Shown here: piece by piece, positions 9,715 to 18,511 of the stretch
How the letters are laid out: every line of letters begins with the position of its first letter
Numbering within the stretch: position 1 is the first letter of the stretch
Source of the DNA: Ruegeria discodermiae
Lineage (GTDB): Bacteria > Pseudomonadota > Alphaproteobacteria > Rhodobacterales > Rhodobacteraceae
Reading direction: 5' to 3'
Assembly (NCBI RefSeq): GCF_030758345.1
Contig: NZ_JAVAMO010000020.1
Span: 1-64,000 of the forward strand
Length of the DNA stretch: 64,000 nucleotides
Program-made: the position numbers and the translations under genes
The notes under the pieces: model-generated
Databases searched by the model: none
What the model was told of the DNA's origin: nothing
Seen by the model: only the letters and a program-made list of their open reading frames with translations

Positions 9715-10515
9715 ATGCTGTTCAGAACCCTCTTCCTTTCGGACATTCACCTGGGCACACGAGGGTGTCGTGCGGATTTGCTTGTTTCATTTCTGCGCAG
9801 TCACGACGCGGGCACCATCTACCTTGTTGGCGACATCTTTGACGGATGGGCCATCAAAAAACGGGGCTGGCACTGGCCGCAAACCCATAACAACGTTGTT
9901 CAAACGTTGCTTGATAAAGCGCGGCGAGGAACCCGGATCATCTTCGTACCCGGCAATCATGATGAAGTGATGCGAAACTATCTGGGTACACATTTTGGCG
10001 GGATTGAGGTCATGCAGTCCGCCGATTTCACCGGGATGGATGGAAAACGATATCTGGTCACCCACGGCGATCAGTTTGATGTGGTGGTGATGAATGCCAA
10101 GCGGCTCGCCCATTTTGGCGACACGGCCTATGACTTTCTGATTTGGCTCAACCCCAAGATCAATTGGGTCAAGTCATTGTGGGGTGGCCAATATTGGTCC
10201 TTGTCGAAATGGGCGAAACAGCAGGTCAAGTCGGCAGTCAACTTTATTGGTCAGTACGAGCACGTCCTGGCAGAAGAGGCAAAACGTGGCGGGTATGATG
10301 GTGTGATTTGTGGCCATATCCATCATGCCAACATCCGCCAGGTAAACGGCATCTCCTATATCAACACCGGCGATTGGGTCGAAAGCTGCACGGCGATAGC
10401 CGAGCACCCCACAGGCGAAATGCAATTGATCGACTGGGAGGAAAGAGCGGCGGCCACGGTGGGCGGCAAACAGCGCTTCAAGTCCCGCAGACACCTTGAA
10501 AAGTTGGATACCTGA
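9715..10515 (+). CDS. plcP: PlcP-type metallophosphoesterase (phospholipase C)
   Basis: This 266-residue cytosolic metallophosphoesterase has FLSDIHLGTRG, YLVGDIFDGW, VPGNHDE, THGDQFD and GHIHHAN, the full set of metal-binding motifs of the LpxH/PlcP group. On sequence alone it could be called a UDP-2,3-diacylglucosamine hydrolase. Its place directly before btaA and btaB marks it as PlcP, the phospholipase C that removes phosphate headgroups from membrane phospholipids during phosphate starvation and leaves diacylglycerol for betaine-lipid synthesis. The ATG at 9715 was preferred over an in-frame TTG 21 bases upstream because the family starts close to the FLSDIH motif. The gap to btaA is 13 bases, consistent with one transcript. 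Confidence 0.85.
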   Translation: MLFRTLFLSDIHLGTRGCRADLLVSFLRSHDAGTIYLVGDIFDGWAIKKRGWHWPQTHNNVVQTLLDKARRGTRIIFVPGNHDEVMRNYLGTHFGGIEVMQSADFTGMDGKRYLVTHGDQFDVVVMNAKRLAHFGDTAYDFLIWLNPKINWVKSLWGGQYWSLSKWAKQQVKSAVNFIGQYEHVLAEEAKRGGYDGVICGHIHHANIRQVNGISYINTGDWVESCTAIAEHPTGEMQLIDWEERAAATVGGKQRFKSRRHLEKLDT

Positions 10516-10528
10516 GCAGGATAGAGAC

Positions 10529-11746
10529 ATGGCATCTGTCACCGAGCAGCTGAGCGCAGCTGTCAACCAAAACGCAACCATGACGCGCGAAGGGATGCTG
10601 GAGCGCGCCTTTGCCCGCCTGTTTCACGGGCTGGTTTATACACAGATTTGGGAAGATCCAGTCGTCGACATGGAGGCGCTTAAGATACGGCGCGACAGCA
10701 ATATCGTGTGCATCGCGTCCGGCGGCTGCAACATGCTGTCTTATCTCACGCAGCATCCCGCATCCATTACGGCTGTGGATTTGTCGCCCGCTCATGTGAT
10801 GCTGAACAAGCTAAAGCTTGCTGCGGTCCAACATGTACCGGATCACGCTACCCTGTTTGCGTTGCTGGGCCGGGGCGACACAGCGGCAAACATCGCGGTG
10901 TTTGACACATATATCGCACCATATCTGGACGATAAGACGCGCAGCTATTGGAATGCTCGAACCCTGACAGGGCCGCGCAAGCGCATTTTGGCGCAAGGTC
11001 TATACCATCACGGTGCTCTCGGTCGCTTTCTTGGCGTGGTCCACTTTGTCGCCAGAATGGCAGGCGTGGATTTTACCCCTCTGCTCGCCGCGCAATCGCG
11101 TGCAGATCAGGCGGACTTTTTCGAGACCCAGATTGCCCCTTTGTATGACCGCCCGCTGGTCAGGTTTTTGGCCACCCGTCGGGCATCATTATTCGGGTTG
11201 GGCATTCCGCCTGCGCAATATGACAAACTTGCAGCAGATGCGGATGGTGACATTGTTGCGATCCTTAAAGAGCGCACACGCAAGCTGTTTTGTGACTTTC
11301 CCATCCATGACAACTATTTTGCATGGCAAGCGGCTTATCGCGGATACGAACCTGTCGAAAACCCTGCCGTGCCACCTTACCTGGCGCCCGAGAATTTTCA
11401 GACGGTACGTGCAAATGCGGCGCGCGTGACGGTTCTGAACCGGTCACTGACGGACCTTCTCACGGAGCAACCGAGCGCCTCAAGGCATGGCTATGTTCTG
11501 CTCGATGCGCAGGACTGGATGAATGATGACCAATTGAACGCGTTATGGTCTGAAATCACGCGTACAGCGGCGCAGGATGCCCGGGTCATTTTCCGTAATG
11601 GCGGCAGCAGCGATATTCTTCCTGGTCGTGTAAATGACGCGATCCTTTCACGTTGGTCATATCAGGCTGATGCCTCGGACCGGGGATTCCGTAACGACCG
11701 CTCCGCGATTTACGGCGGCTTCCATGTCTATCAGTTCAAGGGGTAG
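10529..11746 (+). CDS. btaA: BtaA, S-adenosylmethionine:diacylglycerol 3-amino-3-carboxypropyltransferase
   Basis: The 405-residue protein belongs to the DUF3419/BtaA family. Visible signatures are the YTQIWEDPVVD motif near the N-terminus, the SAM-binding IASGGCNMLSYL and the following ITAVDLSPAH strand, and a FRNGG motif near the C-terminus. BtaA transfers the 3-amino-3-carboxypropyl group of SAM to diacylglycerol to make diacylglyceryl-homoserine, the first step of DGTS betaine-lipid synthesis at the membrane. The start was chosen for the AGGA site 8 bases upstream. It sits between plcP, which supplies diacylglycerol, and btaB, which methylates the product, with only 5 bases to btaB. Confidence 0.88.
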   Translation: MASVTEQLSAAVNQNATMTREGMLERAFARLFHGLVYTQIWEDPVVDMEALKIRRDSNIVCIASGGCNMLSYLTQHPASITAVDLSPAHVMLNKLKLAAVQHVPDHATLFALLGRGDTAANIAVFDTYIAPYLDDKTRSYWNARTLTGPRKRILAQGLYHHGALGRFLGVVHFVARMAGVDFTPLLAAQSRADQADFFETQIAPLYDRPLVRFLATRRASLFGLGIPPAQYDKLAADADGDIVAILKERTRKLFCDFPIHDNYFAWQAAYRGYEPVENPAVPPYLAPENFQTVRANAARVTVLNRSLTDLLTEQPSASRHGYVLLDAQDWMNDDQLNALWSEITRTAAQDARVIFRNGGSSDILPGRVNDAILSRWSYQADASDRGFRNDRSAIYGGFHVYQFKG

Positions 11747-11751
11747 GCCCG

Positions 11752-12393
11752 ATGGCAGACACGCATAGCGTTCTGATGAACCGGGTCTATCGCAGGCAAC
11801 GGTTCGTCTATGATGCGACTCGAAAATACTACCTGCTTGGTCGTGATTACGCCCTGGATCAGCTCCAACCCCCTGCCGACGCCCATATTTTAGAGGTCGC
11901 TTGCGGGACTGGTCGCAATCTGGATCAGATTGATGCACGTTACCCTGGCAGGAATCTCTATGGGCTTGATATCTCGTCAGAAATGTTGCGGTCTGCCCGA
12001 GCGAAGCTGGGCGATCGGGCCATGCTGGCACAAGGGGATGCTTGTGACTTAGATCCATCAAAACTGTTCGGATGCGCCAAGTTTGACCGCATCTTGATGT
12101 CATACTGCATCTCGATGATGCCGCTCTGGCAGTCCGCAATCAGAGAGGCCGTAAGTCATCTTTCGCCTTGTGGCGAACTGCATATAGTAGATTTCGGCGA
12201 CCAATCGCAGATGCCGCATTGGTTCGACAAACGGCTCCGCAATTGGCTCGGCCGGTTTCACGTCACACCTCGCGATAACTTGGCCATGGCGCTCTGCGAT
12301 ATGGTCGAGTTCAACGTGACCCATAAGCCGCTGATGCACAGCTATGCGCAATACGCGTGCGTGCGTAACCGCGAGGATGCGCGCGCACCTTGA
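11752..12393 (+). CDS. btaB: BtaB, diacylglyceryl-homoserine N-methyltransferase
   Basis: This 213-residue class I SAM methyltransferase has LEVACGTGRNLDQI as its glycine-rich SAM loop (residues about 45-58), the acidic GLDIS strand end, and LMSYCISMM after strand 4. BtaB is expected to trimethylate the homoserine headgroup made by BtaA and so complete the phosphorus-free lipid DGTS. The gene order, with the start 5 bases after the btaA stop, makes this assignment much stronger than the methyltransferase fold alone. No hairpin with a T-run was seen after it. Confidence 0.85.
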   Translation: MADTHSVLMNRVYRRQRFVYDATRKYYLLGRDYALDQLQPPADAHILEVACGTGRNLDQIDARYPGRNLYGLDISSEMLRSARAKLGDRAMLAQGDACDLDPSKLFGCAKFDRILMSYCISMMPLWQSAIREAVSHLSPCGELHIVDFGDQSQMPHWFDKRLRNWLGRFHVTPRDNLAMALCDMVEFNVTHKPLMHSYAQYACVRNREDARAP

Positions 12394-12770
12394 AGGTATT
12401 GCCAAACTATCCGACGTGACGCGCAAAGTGTTGTCTCGCAGGATTCAGCTTGCCATTTCAGTGGTAAATTCGTCCCCGAGGTTGGACGCATCAGAATGTG
12501 CGTATCGGTAGGAATTTGCGGTGAATTGATTCCAGCGAGGACGGTATTGCGCTGCTGATTACGAAAGTCACCGTTGGCCGGGTCACGCTCAGGGTCTCAT
12601 TGACCGGGCTGTCCCCGGGGCTCGAACCGATGGCGAACGGAACGCATCTGTCCCAAAGCCCCTGACGATGGGCAAACTTGCTACCATTAAAATCTGCTCG
12701 TCGGATGAACGCTCCCCGCAAACAACGGCGGACAGGCTGTTTTGCTGGGGATTAGTCTCTAGCCACTCCA
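12394..12770. other. Gene-free spacer between btaB and hup
   Basis: About 380 bases separate the convergent btaB and HU genes. Short open frames on both strands lack a ribosome site or recognisable motif. A CTCGAACC stretch near 12619 recalls a tRNA T-arm, but no cloverleaf forms around it. No function is assigned. Confidence 0.5.
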
Positions 12771-12798
12771 AAGAAAAAGGGCCGCCGGATGGCAGCCC
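12771..12798 (-). terminator. Rho-independent terminator of the HU gene
   Basis: On the minus strand GGGCTGCC and GGCGGCCC pair (8 bp, one wobble) around ATCC and are followed by TTTTTCTT. It lies 23 bases after the HU stop codon. Confidence 0.85.
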
Positions 12799-12821
12799 TC
12801 GATAGCACGTGCTGTCGGATA

Positions 12822-13109
12822 TCAGCCGTTCACGCTGTCTTTCAGCGCTTTTGCGATGGTCATTTTGACAACCTTGTCGGCTTCCTTGGTGAAGGTCTCA
12901 CCGGTGGCCGGGTTGCGGACCTGACGCTCGGGGCGTTCGCGGCAGTAGATTTTGCCAACGCCCGGCAGGGTCACGGCGCCACCGCCCGACACTTCGCGGG
13001 TGATCAGGCCGGTGATAGCCTCCAGCGCGGCGCCGGCGGATTTCTTGTCAGTACCCATTTCTTCAGCAAGTGCTGTGACGAGCTGGGTTTTGGTCATAGG
13101 CTTTGCCAT
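12822..13109 (-). CDS. hup: HU-family DNA-binding protein
   Basis: The 95-residue basic histone-like protein has the full HU/IHF fold. The N-terminal helices carry MTKTQLVTALAEEMGTDKK, VTLPGVGKIYCRERPERQVRNPATGE forms the DNA-binding beta arm with its conserved RNPATG tip, and a C-terminal helix follows. HU bends and compacts DNA as a dimer in the nucleoid. A CAAGAAATGG-type site with GGAG lies ahead of the start. The gene is monocistronic with its own terminator. The arm lacks the IHF-specific consensus, so HU is preferred over IHF. Confidence 0.93.
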   Translation of the reverse strand: MAKPMTKTQLVTALAEEMGTDKKSAGAALEAITGLITREVSGGGAVTLPGVGKIYCRERPERQVRNPATGETFTKEADKVVKMTIAKALKDSVNG

Positions 13110-13239
13110 TTCTTGGTCTCCTTACAGTGCCCGAACGCTTGGGCCTCACTGCGTAACAATAACGGCATCTAGTAGGACAACACAACGAATAGTAGCGTGG
13201 AAAACCATAAAAATAGGCGATTTCTGGGGTTTTTTTGCA

Positions 13240-14703
13240 TCACAGAAAGGCCGTTTCGTCAAATGAGCGCAATTTCCGGCTGTGTAAACGCTCTAGCGGC
13301 ATCCCGCGCAGCATTTCCATGGCTCGGATTCCGATCGCAAGATGGCGCTGAACCTGGGTCGTATAGAACTCTGACGCCATGCCGGGCAGCTTCAACTCGC
13401 CATGCAGCGGCTTGTCGGAGACACAGAGCAGCGTGCCATAGGGCACCCGGAAGCGGTAGCCGTTTGCAGCTATGGTGGCGCTTTCCATATCCAGCGCGAT
13501 GGCACGTGACTGGCTCAACCGATGCACCGGGCCGGACTGATCGCGCAGTTCCCAGTTGCGGTTGTCGATGGTGGCCACAGTGCCGGTGCGCATGATGCGT
13601 TTCAGGTCATAGCCTTCCAGTTGGGTAATCTGCTCCACCGCCTGTTCCAGCGCGATCTGAATCTCGGCCAGGGCGGGGATCGGCATCCAGACCGGCAGGT
13701 CGTCATCCAGCACGTGATCCTCACGCAGATACCCATGGGCCAGCACGAAATCCCCCAATGCCTGCGTGTTGCGCAGCCCCGCACAATGGCCGACCATCAG
13801 CCAGGCATGCGGACGCAGCACGGCGATGTGATCGGTGGCGGTTTTGGCGTTGGATGGTCCGACGCCGATATTGACCAGCGTGATGCCCGCCCCGTCAGGG
13901 CGTTTCAGGTGATAGGTCGGCATTTGCGGCAGTTTCAGCACCTGCTCCAGCGGAGCGTCTGCCTGCGTGATCTCGACATTCCCGGTGCTGACGAAACTGG
14001 TATAGCCGCTATCGGGATCGGCAAGCTGGGCCCTTGCATAGGTCTCGAATTCGGACACGTAGAACTGGTAGTTGGTGAACAGAACATGGTTCTGGAAATG
14101 CTCGGGATTGGTTGCGGTGTAATGGGACAGCCGCGCCAGTGAATAATCGACCCGCTGCGCGGTGAACAGCGCCAGAGGTCCGGTGTCATCCGGTGCGGTA
14201 TAGGTGCCGTTGACGATATCATCATTGGTGGTTGCCAGATCGGGCACATCGAACACGTCGCGCAGGGTAAACCCCGCCGCGCCTTCCTGCGGCACCATCA
14301 TGTCAGAGCGGTTGGCCACGGCAAAATGTACCGGCATTGGCGTGTCCGAGCAGCCGATTGTCACAGGTTGCCCGTGGTTGCGGATCAGCAACCCGATCTG
14401 TTGCGTCAGGTAAGAGCGGAACAGGTCGGGCCGGGTGATCGTCGTCGCATGCATTCCGGGGTGCGAGACATGGCCATAGCTGAGCCGACTGTCGACTTGC
14501 GCGTAGCTGCGGGTTTTGATCCGGATTTCGGGGTAGAAGGCGCGGTGATGCATACCCGTAGCGCCATGGCGCATCACTTCGGCAAAGCGGTCACAGAGGA
14601 ACCCCGTTGCCTGATCATAGAGCTCTTCCAGCCGCTGAACGGCGGCGGCGGGGTCGGTGAATTCTTCGGGCTCCGGGGCGTCCGGTGTTATTGTTCTTGT
14701 CAT
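13240..14703 (-). CDS. amn: AMP nucleosidase
   Basis: The 487-residue enzyme hydrolyses AMP to adenine and ribose 5-phosphate and so helps control adenylate levels. An N-terminal AMP-nucleosidase-specific region (to about residue 170; YPEIRIKTRSYAQVDSRLSYG is typical) precedes a nucleoside-phosphorylase-like catalytic domain. That domain has NIGVGPSNAKTATDH, MVGHCAGLR and ALDMESATIAANGYRFRVPYG, the last holding the acidic substrate-binding residues. It ends with the family-typical LRSFDETAFL. The ATG at 14703 was chosen over an upstream start because GAAAG precedes it and the extra residues look untypical. Length agrees with Escherichia coli Amn. Confidence 0.92.
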   Translation of the reverse strand: MTRTITPDAPEPEEFTDPAAAVQRLEELYDQATGFLCDRFAEVMRHGATGMHHRAFYPEIRIKTRSYAQVDSRLSYGHVSHPGMHATTITRPDLFRSYLTQQIGLLIRNHGQPVTIGCSDTPMPVHFAVANRSDMMVPQEGAAGFTLRDVFDVPDLATTNDDIVNGTYTAPDDTGPLALFTAQRVDYSLARLSHYTATNPEHFQNHVLFTNYQFYVSEFETYARAQLADPDSGYTSFVSTGNVEITQADAPLEQVLKLPQMPTYHLKRPDGAGITLVNIGVGPSNAKTATDHIAVLRPHAWLMVGHCAGLRNTQALGDFVLAHGYLREDHVLDDDLPVWMPIPALAEIQIALEQAVEQITQLEGYDLKRIMRTGTVATIDNRNWELRDQSGPVHRLSQSRAIALDMESATIAANGYRFRVPYGTLLCVSDKPLHGELKLPGMASEFYTTQVQRHLAIGIRAMEMLRGMPLERLHSRKLRSFDETAFL

Positions 14704-14828
14704 CTGGTCGCTTTCAGGGGGTCTTTGACGCGCCTGCCAAGGGCTGCTTCCCCACCGACGCGGCAGAGGCGGCGTGCCCAGGTGCATCTATCGCTCGGAC
14801 ACAAGAAGGGGCGGCAAGGTGGGTCTTC

Positions 14829-14927
14829 ATGGCTTACACTTTCTCAAAGCCCGCAGCTACGCAACCCCGCACGGGCCGCGTCATCAAAGTTTCACCGCAT
14901 CAGATCGTGCTTGACCAGCAGGTGTAG
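14829..14927 (+). CDS. Possible 32-residue peptide
   Basis: This short frame starts 125 bases from, and divergent to, amn. It encodes a 32-residue peptide with a central RTGRVIKVSPHQIVLD stretch and is preceded by AAGGTGG with 5-base spacing, a credible ribosome site. It ends 18 bases before the next gene. No family is recognised and nothing proves translation. Confidence 0.28.
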   Translation: MAYTFSKPAATQPRTGRVIKVSPHQIVLDQQV

Positions 14928-14945
14928 CGTACGGAAGCTGTGCCC

Positions 14946-15365
14946 ATGGACTATGACAAGATAGATGCGGATGGGTTCGGGCGTGCGTTGCGCGGCATTG
15001 GGTTGAACCTGCTGGTGCGTGACGTAAAGGCCGAATGCGCCTTTTTAGAGGCTGTTTTTAACATGACGGCCCATCAGATGACGGCCGATTTTGCCATCGT
15101 CACCTACGGGGATCAGGTGTTTCAGCTGCATAGTGATGGCACCTACCATTCCAACCCGCTTCTGGGGCTTTTGCCCGAGTCGCCGCCACGCGGTGCGGGT
15201 GTGGAAATCCGCCTATATGACACCGACCCCGATGCGGCCGCCGCACGTGCCGAGGTGCTGGGCGCGATGGTTCTGCAACAAGCCACCGACAAACCGCATG
15301 GGCTGCGCGAGGCCTATATCCTGTGTGAGAACGGATATGCCTGGGTTCCGAGTCGGCCGAAATAG
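14946..15365 (+). CDS. VOC (glyoxalase/bleomycin-resistance fold) protein
   Basis: The 139-residue protein has the paired beta-alpha-beta-beta-beta pattern of the vicinal-oxygen-chelate superfamily. It opens with GIGLNLLVRDVKAECAFLEAVF and later shows GVEIRLYDTDPDAAAARAEVLGA and GLREAYILCENGYAWVPS. The usual metal ligands (His/Glu at strand ends) are only partly visible: HSDGTYHSN and the REAYI strand could contribute. The substrate is unknown. GGAAG sits 8 bases before the ATG, which decides against a GTG 6 bases upstream. Confidence 0.7.
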   Translation: MDYDKIDADGFGRALRGIGLNLLVRDVKAECAFLEAVFNMTAHQMTADFAIVTYGDQVFQLHSDGTYHSNPLLGLLPESPPRGAGVEIRLYDTDPDAAAARAEVLGAMVLQQATDKPHGLREAYILCENGYAWVPSRPK

Positions 15366-15434
15366 CTTGATAAACTGAATAAGTTCTGACTCAATAAGAT
15401 GAGGCCCATCGGCGTTTCTTAGCTAAGCGCCAAC

Positions 15435-15545
15435 CTAGCAGCCCTTCTTGGGCTTAGAGCGTCGATGTGGCTTCACTGGAACCGTTTTGGGTCCCGGTTT
15501 CTTGCCCGGTCGTACAGTCCGTTTCACGGTCTTGCACTTGCTCAT
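15435..15545 (-). CDS. Small 36-residue Lys/Arg/Pro-rich basic protein
   Basis: The reading frame gives a strongly basic peptide of 36 residues (about 14 Lys or Arg, 7 Pro) beginning MSKCKTVKRTVRPGKKPG and ending KPKKGC, so Cys lies at positions 4 and 36. An unusually good ribosome site, AAGGAGGTGATC, ends 3 bases before the ATG. A perfect 6-bp hairpin, CTGCTC with GAGCAG around a 4-base loop, lies at 15563-15578 in the leader. Together these argue that it is a real gene. Basic, proline-rich character suggests binding to nucleic acid or ribosome, but that is inference. No family is recognised. Confidence 0.7.
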   Translation of the reverse strand: MSKCKTVKRTVRPGKKPGPKTVPVKPHRRSKPKKGC

Positions 15546-15761
15546 GCGATCACCTCCTTCCTCTGCTCAGTAGAGCAGATGTAGTAGGTGCCGATGGGCC
15601 TCAAACAAGATCGTGACTCGGTTTTGGAATCATTTCAAGTTGTTATGTGTTCTCTCTGCGTTCTTTTTTGTACGCGTGAGAAGGAATTGGGTGTTCGTAA
15701 TTTCCAGATTCAACGCCATGTAATGCATCCAAAATGGTTCTACGCCAGCCTGCGGCGGTGC

Positions 15762-16643
15762 TCAGGTCTGGGTTGCCCCATCTTCGATTATTTCGTTACG
15801 GAGCCAGTCGGCAAAGGCAACCGCACCCGGTGTCTGCTCGGCTTGGGGTGAGAGCAGCAGGTAGTAGGCCTCTGGCATCGCTTCGCGATGTCCAAAAGGG
15901 GCAACAAGGCGGCCGTCTTCGATCAGGTGCCGGGCAATCGTGTCATGGGCCAGGCACAGGCCGCCGCCCGCCATGGCAACCGACAAGCTGACCAGATAGG
16001 TGGTGGAATAGGTGATGGGCGGGTCGGGCCAATGAAGGCCGCACGCCTCAGCCCAGTTTGCCCAGTTCGACAAAAGGTTCGAGCAATCATAGAGCGGCTG
16101 ATCGGCCAGCGTGCCCAGCGTCACCTGATAACCCGGCGCGCAGACAGGGTAGTAGTGATCAGTGCGCAGCAACTCGGTGCGCACGGTATCGGCGGGGCGC
16201 AGGGAATAGCGGATTTCGACCGAGGCCCCCTCGGCCATCTCGCGAGGCTCCCACAGCTCAGTCGAGATGGTCAGCCGGATATCGGGGTGCCGGGTCTGAA
16301 ATCGGGGCAGGCGCGGCGCCAGCCAGTTGGCCGCGAAGGTGATGTTGCTTTGCACCTGCACTGTGTTGCGCTGATCGCCGGTCACCGCGCGGGTCCCCTG
16401 TAGCAGCGTGCGAAACGCTTCGCGCACCACCGGCAGATAGGTGATCCCCGCCTCAGTCAGTTCCAGCGCGCGGGGTCTGCGGTGAAACAGGGGCTGGCCC
16501 AGATACCCTTCCAGCGACTTGATCTGCTGGCTGACCGCACTTTGTGTCATGTTCAGATCGCGCGCGGCACCGGTAAAAGACAGATGTCGCGCCGCAGCCT
16601 CGAAGGTGCGCAGCCAGCCGAGCGGAGGGAGGGCGTTCTTCAT
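15762..16643 (-). CDS. LysR-family regulator (GcvA-like)
   Basis: The 293-residue protein has an N-terminal winged helix (LRTFEAAARHLSFTGAARDLNMTQSAVSQQIKSLE, residues about 11-46) and a periplasmic-binding-like effector domain. It resembles the GcvA/AmpR branch (PLFHRRPRALELTEAG). It is divergent from the aldolase/sterol-desaturase pair with a 105-base spacer, the usual arrangement for a LysR protein controlling its neighbours. The effector is not predictable from sequence. Confidence 0.9.
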   Translation of the reverse strand: MKNALPPLGWLRTFEAAARHLSFTGAARDLNMTQSAVSQQIKSLEGYLGQPLFHRRPRALELTEAGITYLPVVREAFRTLLQGTRAVTGDQRNTVQVQSNITFAANWLAPRLPRFQTRHPDIRLTISTELWEPREMAEGASVEIRYSLRPADTVRTELLRTDHYYPVCAPGYQVTLGTLADQPLYDCSNLLSNWANWAEACGLHWPDPPITYSTTYLVSLSVAMAGGGLCLAHDTIARHLIEDGRLVAPFGHREAMPEAYYLLLSPQAEQTPGAVAFADWLRNEIIEDGATQT

Positions 16644-16748
16644 CGCATAACCCTGCCATAAGTTTTACTACTGCAATAGGCTCGATTTTTTCGTTGGTCA
16701 AATCTGCGCGCCGCGGTCAGGCTTTCTGACAACACAGGGAGAGCTGCC

Positions 16749-17504
16749 ATGAGCGTTACCAATCTGCGACCAAACATGGATCACTGGGCCGGGCGTGTGG
16801 ATCTGGCCGCCGCGTTCCGCTGGACCGTGCGGCTGGACATGCATGAAGGTGTGGCCAACCATTTCAGCCTTGCGGTGAACGAGGACGGCACGCAGTTCCT
16901 GATGAACCCTAACCAGATGCATTTCGACCGCATCCGCGCCTCGGACCTGCTGCTGCTGGATGCCAATGACACAGAAACGATGGAGATGCCCGGAGCGCCG
17001 GACCCGACCGCCTGGGGTCTGCATGGCTCGATCCACCGTCACTGCCCGCATGCGCGCTGCGTGATGCATGTGCATTCGATCTTTGCCACCGTGCTGGCCT
17101 CGCTGGCCGACAGCACCTTGCCCCCAATCGATCAGAACACGGCGACCTTCTACAACCGCTATGTGGTGGATGAGGAATTTGGCGGGTTGGCTTTTGAGAG
17201 CGAGGGCGAACGTTGTGCCTCGATGCTTGGCGATCCGAAAAAGCAGGTCATGATCATGGGCAATCACGGTGTGCTGGTAATCGGTCGGGACGTAGCGGAC
17301 GCCTTTAACAGGCTCTATTATTTCGAACGCGCGGCCGAGACCTATATCCGCGCGCTGCAGACCGGGCAGACGCTGCGGGTGCTGTCCGACGAGATTGCCG
17401 AGAAGACCGCGAAAGAGCTGGAGGATTATCCCGATCAGGCCGAAGCGCATCTGCGCGAGATCAAAGCCATCCTTGATAGCGAAAGCTCCACCTACGCGAG
17501 TTGA
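16749..17504 (+). CDS. Class II aldolase/adducin-family protein
   Basis: The 251-residue cytosolic protein has the class II aldolase/adducin fold. NHFSLAVNEDGTQFLMNPNQMHF is the first conserved block, CVMHVHSIFATVLASL supplies the zinc histidines, and IMGNHGVLVIGRDVADAFNRLYYFERAAE carries the third. Members include fuculose-1-phosphate aldolase, ribulose-phosphate epimerase and many decarboxylase-like proteins, so the substrate is open. GGGAG precedes the ATG. It is followed after 5 bases by the hydroxylase-like gene, so the two are probably co-transcribed. Confidence 0.85.
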   Translation: MSVTNLRPNMDHWAGRVDLAAAFRWTVRLDMHEGVANHFSLAVNEDGTQFLMNPNQMHFDRIRASDLLLLDANDTETMEMPGAPDPTAWGLHGSIHRHCPHARCVMHVHSIFATVLASLADSTLPPIDQNTATFYNRYVVDEEFGGLAFESEGERCASMLGDPKKQVMIMGNHGVLVIGRDVADAFNRLYYFERAAETYIRALQTGQTLRVLSDEIAEKTAKELEDYPDQAEAHLREIKAILDSESSTYAS

Positions 17505-17509
17505 CCACC

Positions 17510-18502
17510 ATGACGGGCACGCCTCAGCAGGAAGAGATGAGTCGCGAGTGGAACTACCATCCCGACTTGCCGCTGCAAAACCCCTCGATCTTTCGCTGGC
17601 CGTCTGATCCGAGCTTTCTGGCGCGTTGGCTGGTCAAGAACTGGCTGACGCTGAGCGAGCGGGTGCTGATGCTGGCCCTGGCCATCGCGCTCTGGGCTTT
17701 TTTCTATCCTTCGCTCGAGACCGCGCGCAGCTTTGCCTTTGGCTGGATTTTTCAGGTCTGGCTGGTGAACCTCGCGATGATCTTTGCCGTCGCGGGTGGG
17801 CTGCACTGGTATTTCTACATGCGCAGGGCACAGGGCAAAAAGCTCAAGTTCGAGCGTCGCGACATGGGGACCAGGAACAAGCTGTGGGACTTCAACGATC
17901 AGGTGCATGACAATATGTTCTGGTCGCTCGGATCAGGCGTGCTGCAACTGACCGGCTTACAGGTCGTGACCATGTGGCTGATGGCAAATGGCTATGCGCC
18001 TGTCATCAGTTTTACCGAACATCCGATCTGGTTCGTGCTGTGGCTGATCCTGCTGCCGATCTGGTCGGCCTTTCATTTCTACTGGGTGCACCGGCTGCTG
18101 CATCAGCCCTTCCTCTACCGCAGGGTCCACAGCCTGCATCACCGCAACGTCAATATCGGCCCGTGGTCGGGATTTTCGATGCATCCGGTTGAGCATCTGC
18201 TCTATCTATCGTCGCTTTGCATCCACTGGATCGTGCCAAGCCACCCCATCCACCTCTATTTCCATATCGTGTTTCAGGGGCCGGGCGCAGCGATGACCCA
18301 TACGGGCTATGAAGACCTGCTGATCAGGGACAAACGCAGGCTGGCGCTGGGCACGTTCTATCATCAACTGCATCACCGGTATTACGAGTGCAACTACGGC
18401 AATCAGGAAATGCCCTGGGATCGCTGGTTCGGCACTTTCCACGATGGCTCGACCGAGGCCACCGCCGAGACCCGCGCCCGCAAGAAACGGATGTTTGGAT
18501 AA
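17510..18502 (+). CDS. Sterol desaturase / fatty-acid hydroxylase superfamily membrane protein
   Basis: The 330-residue integral membrane protein has about four to five hydrophobic segments (near residues 50-70, 80-105, 140-165, 175-200 and 235-255). The three His clusters of the non-haem di-iron hydroxylase family are present: HFYWVHRLLH, HSLHHRN and HQLHHRYYECNYG. The family hydroxylates or desaturates lipids such as sterols, fatty acids and carotenoids, but the substrate here is unknown. It follows the class II aldolase gene by 5 bases and ends 9 bases before the convergent GlxA gene. Confidence 0.88.
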   Translation: MTGTPQQEEMSREWNYHPDLPLQNPSIFRWPSDPSFLARWLVKNWLTLSERVLMLALAIALWAFFYPSLETARSFAFGWIFQVWLVNLAMIFAVAGGLHWYFYMRRAQGKKLKFERRDMGTRNKLWDFNDQVHDNMFWSLGSGVLQLTGLQVVTMWLMANGYAPVISFTEHPIWFVLWLILLPIWSAFHFYWVHRLLHQPFLYRRVHSLHHRNVNIGPWSGFSMHPVEHLLYLSSLCIHWIVPSHPIHLYFHIVFQGPGAAMTHTGYEDLLIRDKRRLALGTFYHQLHHRYYECNYGNQEMPWDRWFGTFHDGSTEATAETRARKKRMFG

Positions 18503-18511
18503 ATACCCTTA

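Noticed and set aside
9715-10515. LpxH (lipid A precursor hydrolase) as the identity of the metallophosphoesterase
   Set aside because: The motifs fit both, but linkage to btaA-btaB and the Pho-box candidate favour PlcP.
12600-12640. CTCGAACC stretch resembling a tRNA T-arm
   Set aside because: No acceptor stem or anticodon arm can be formed around it.
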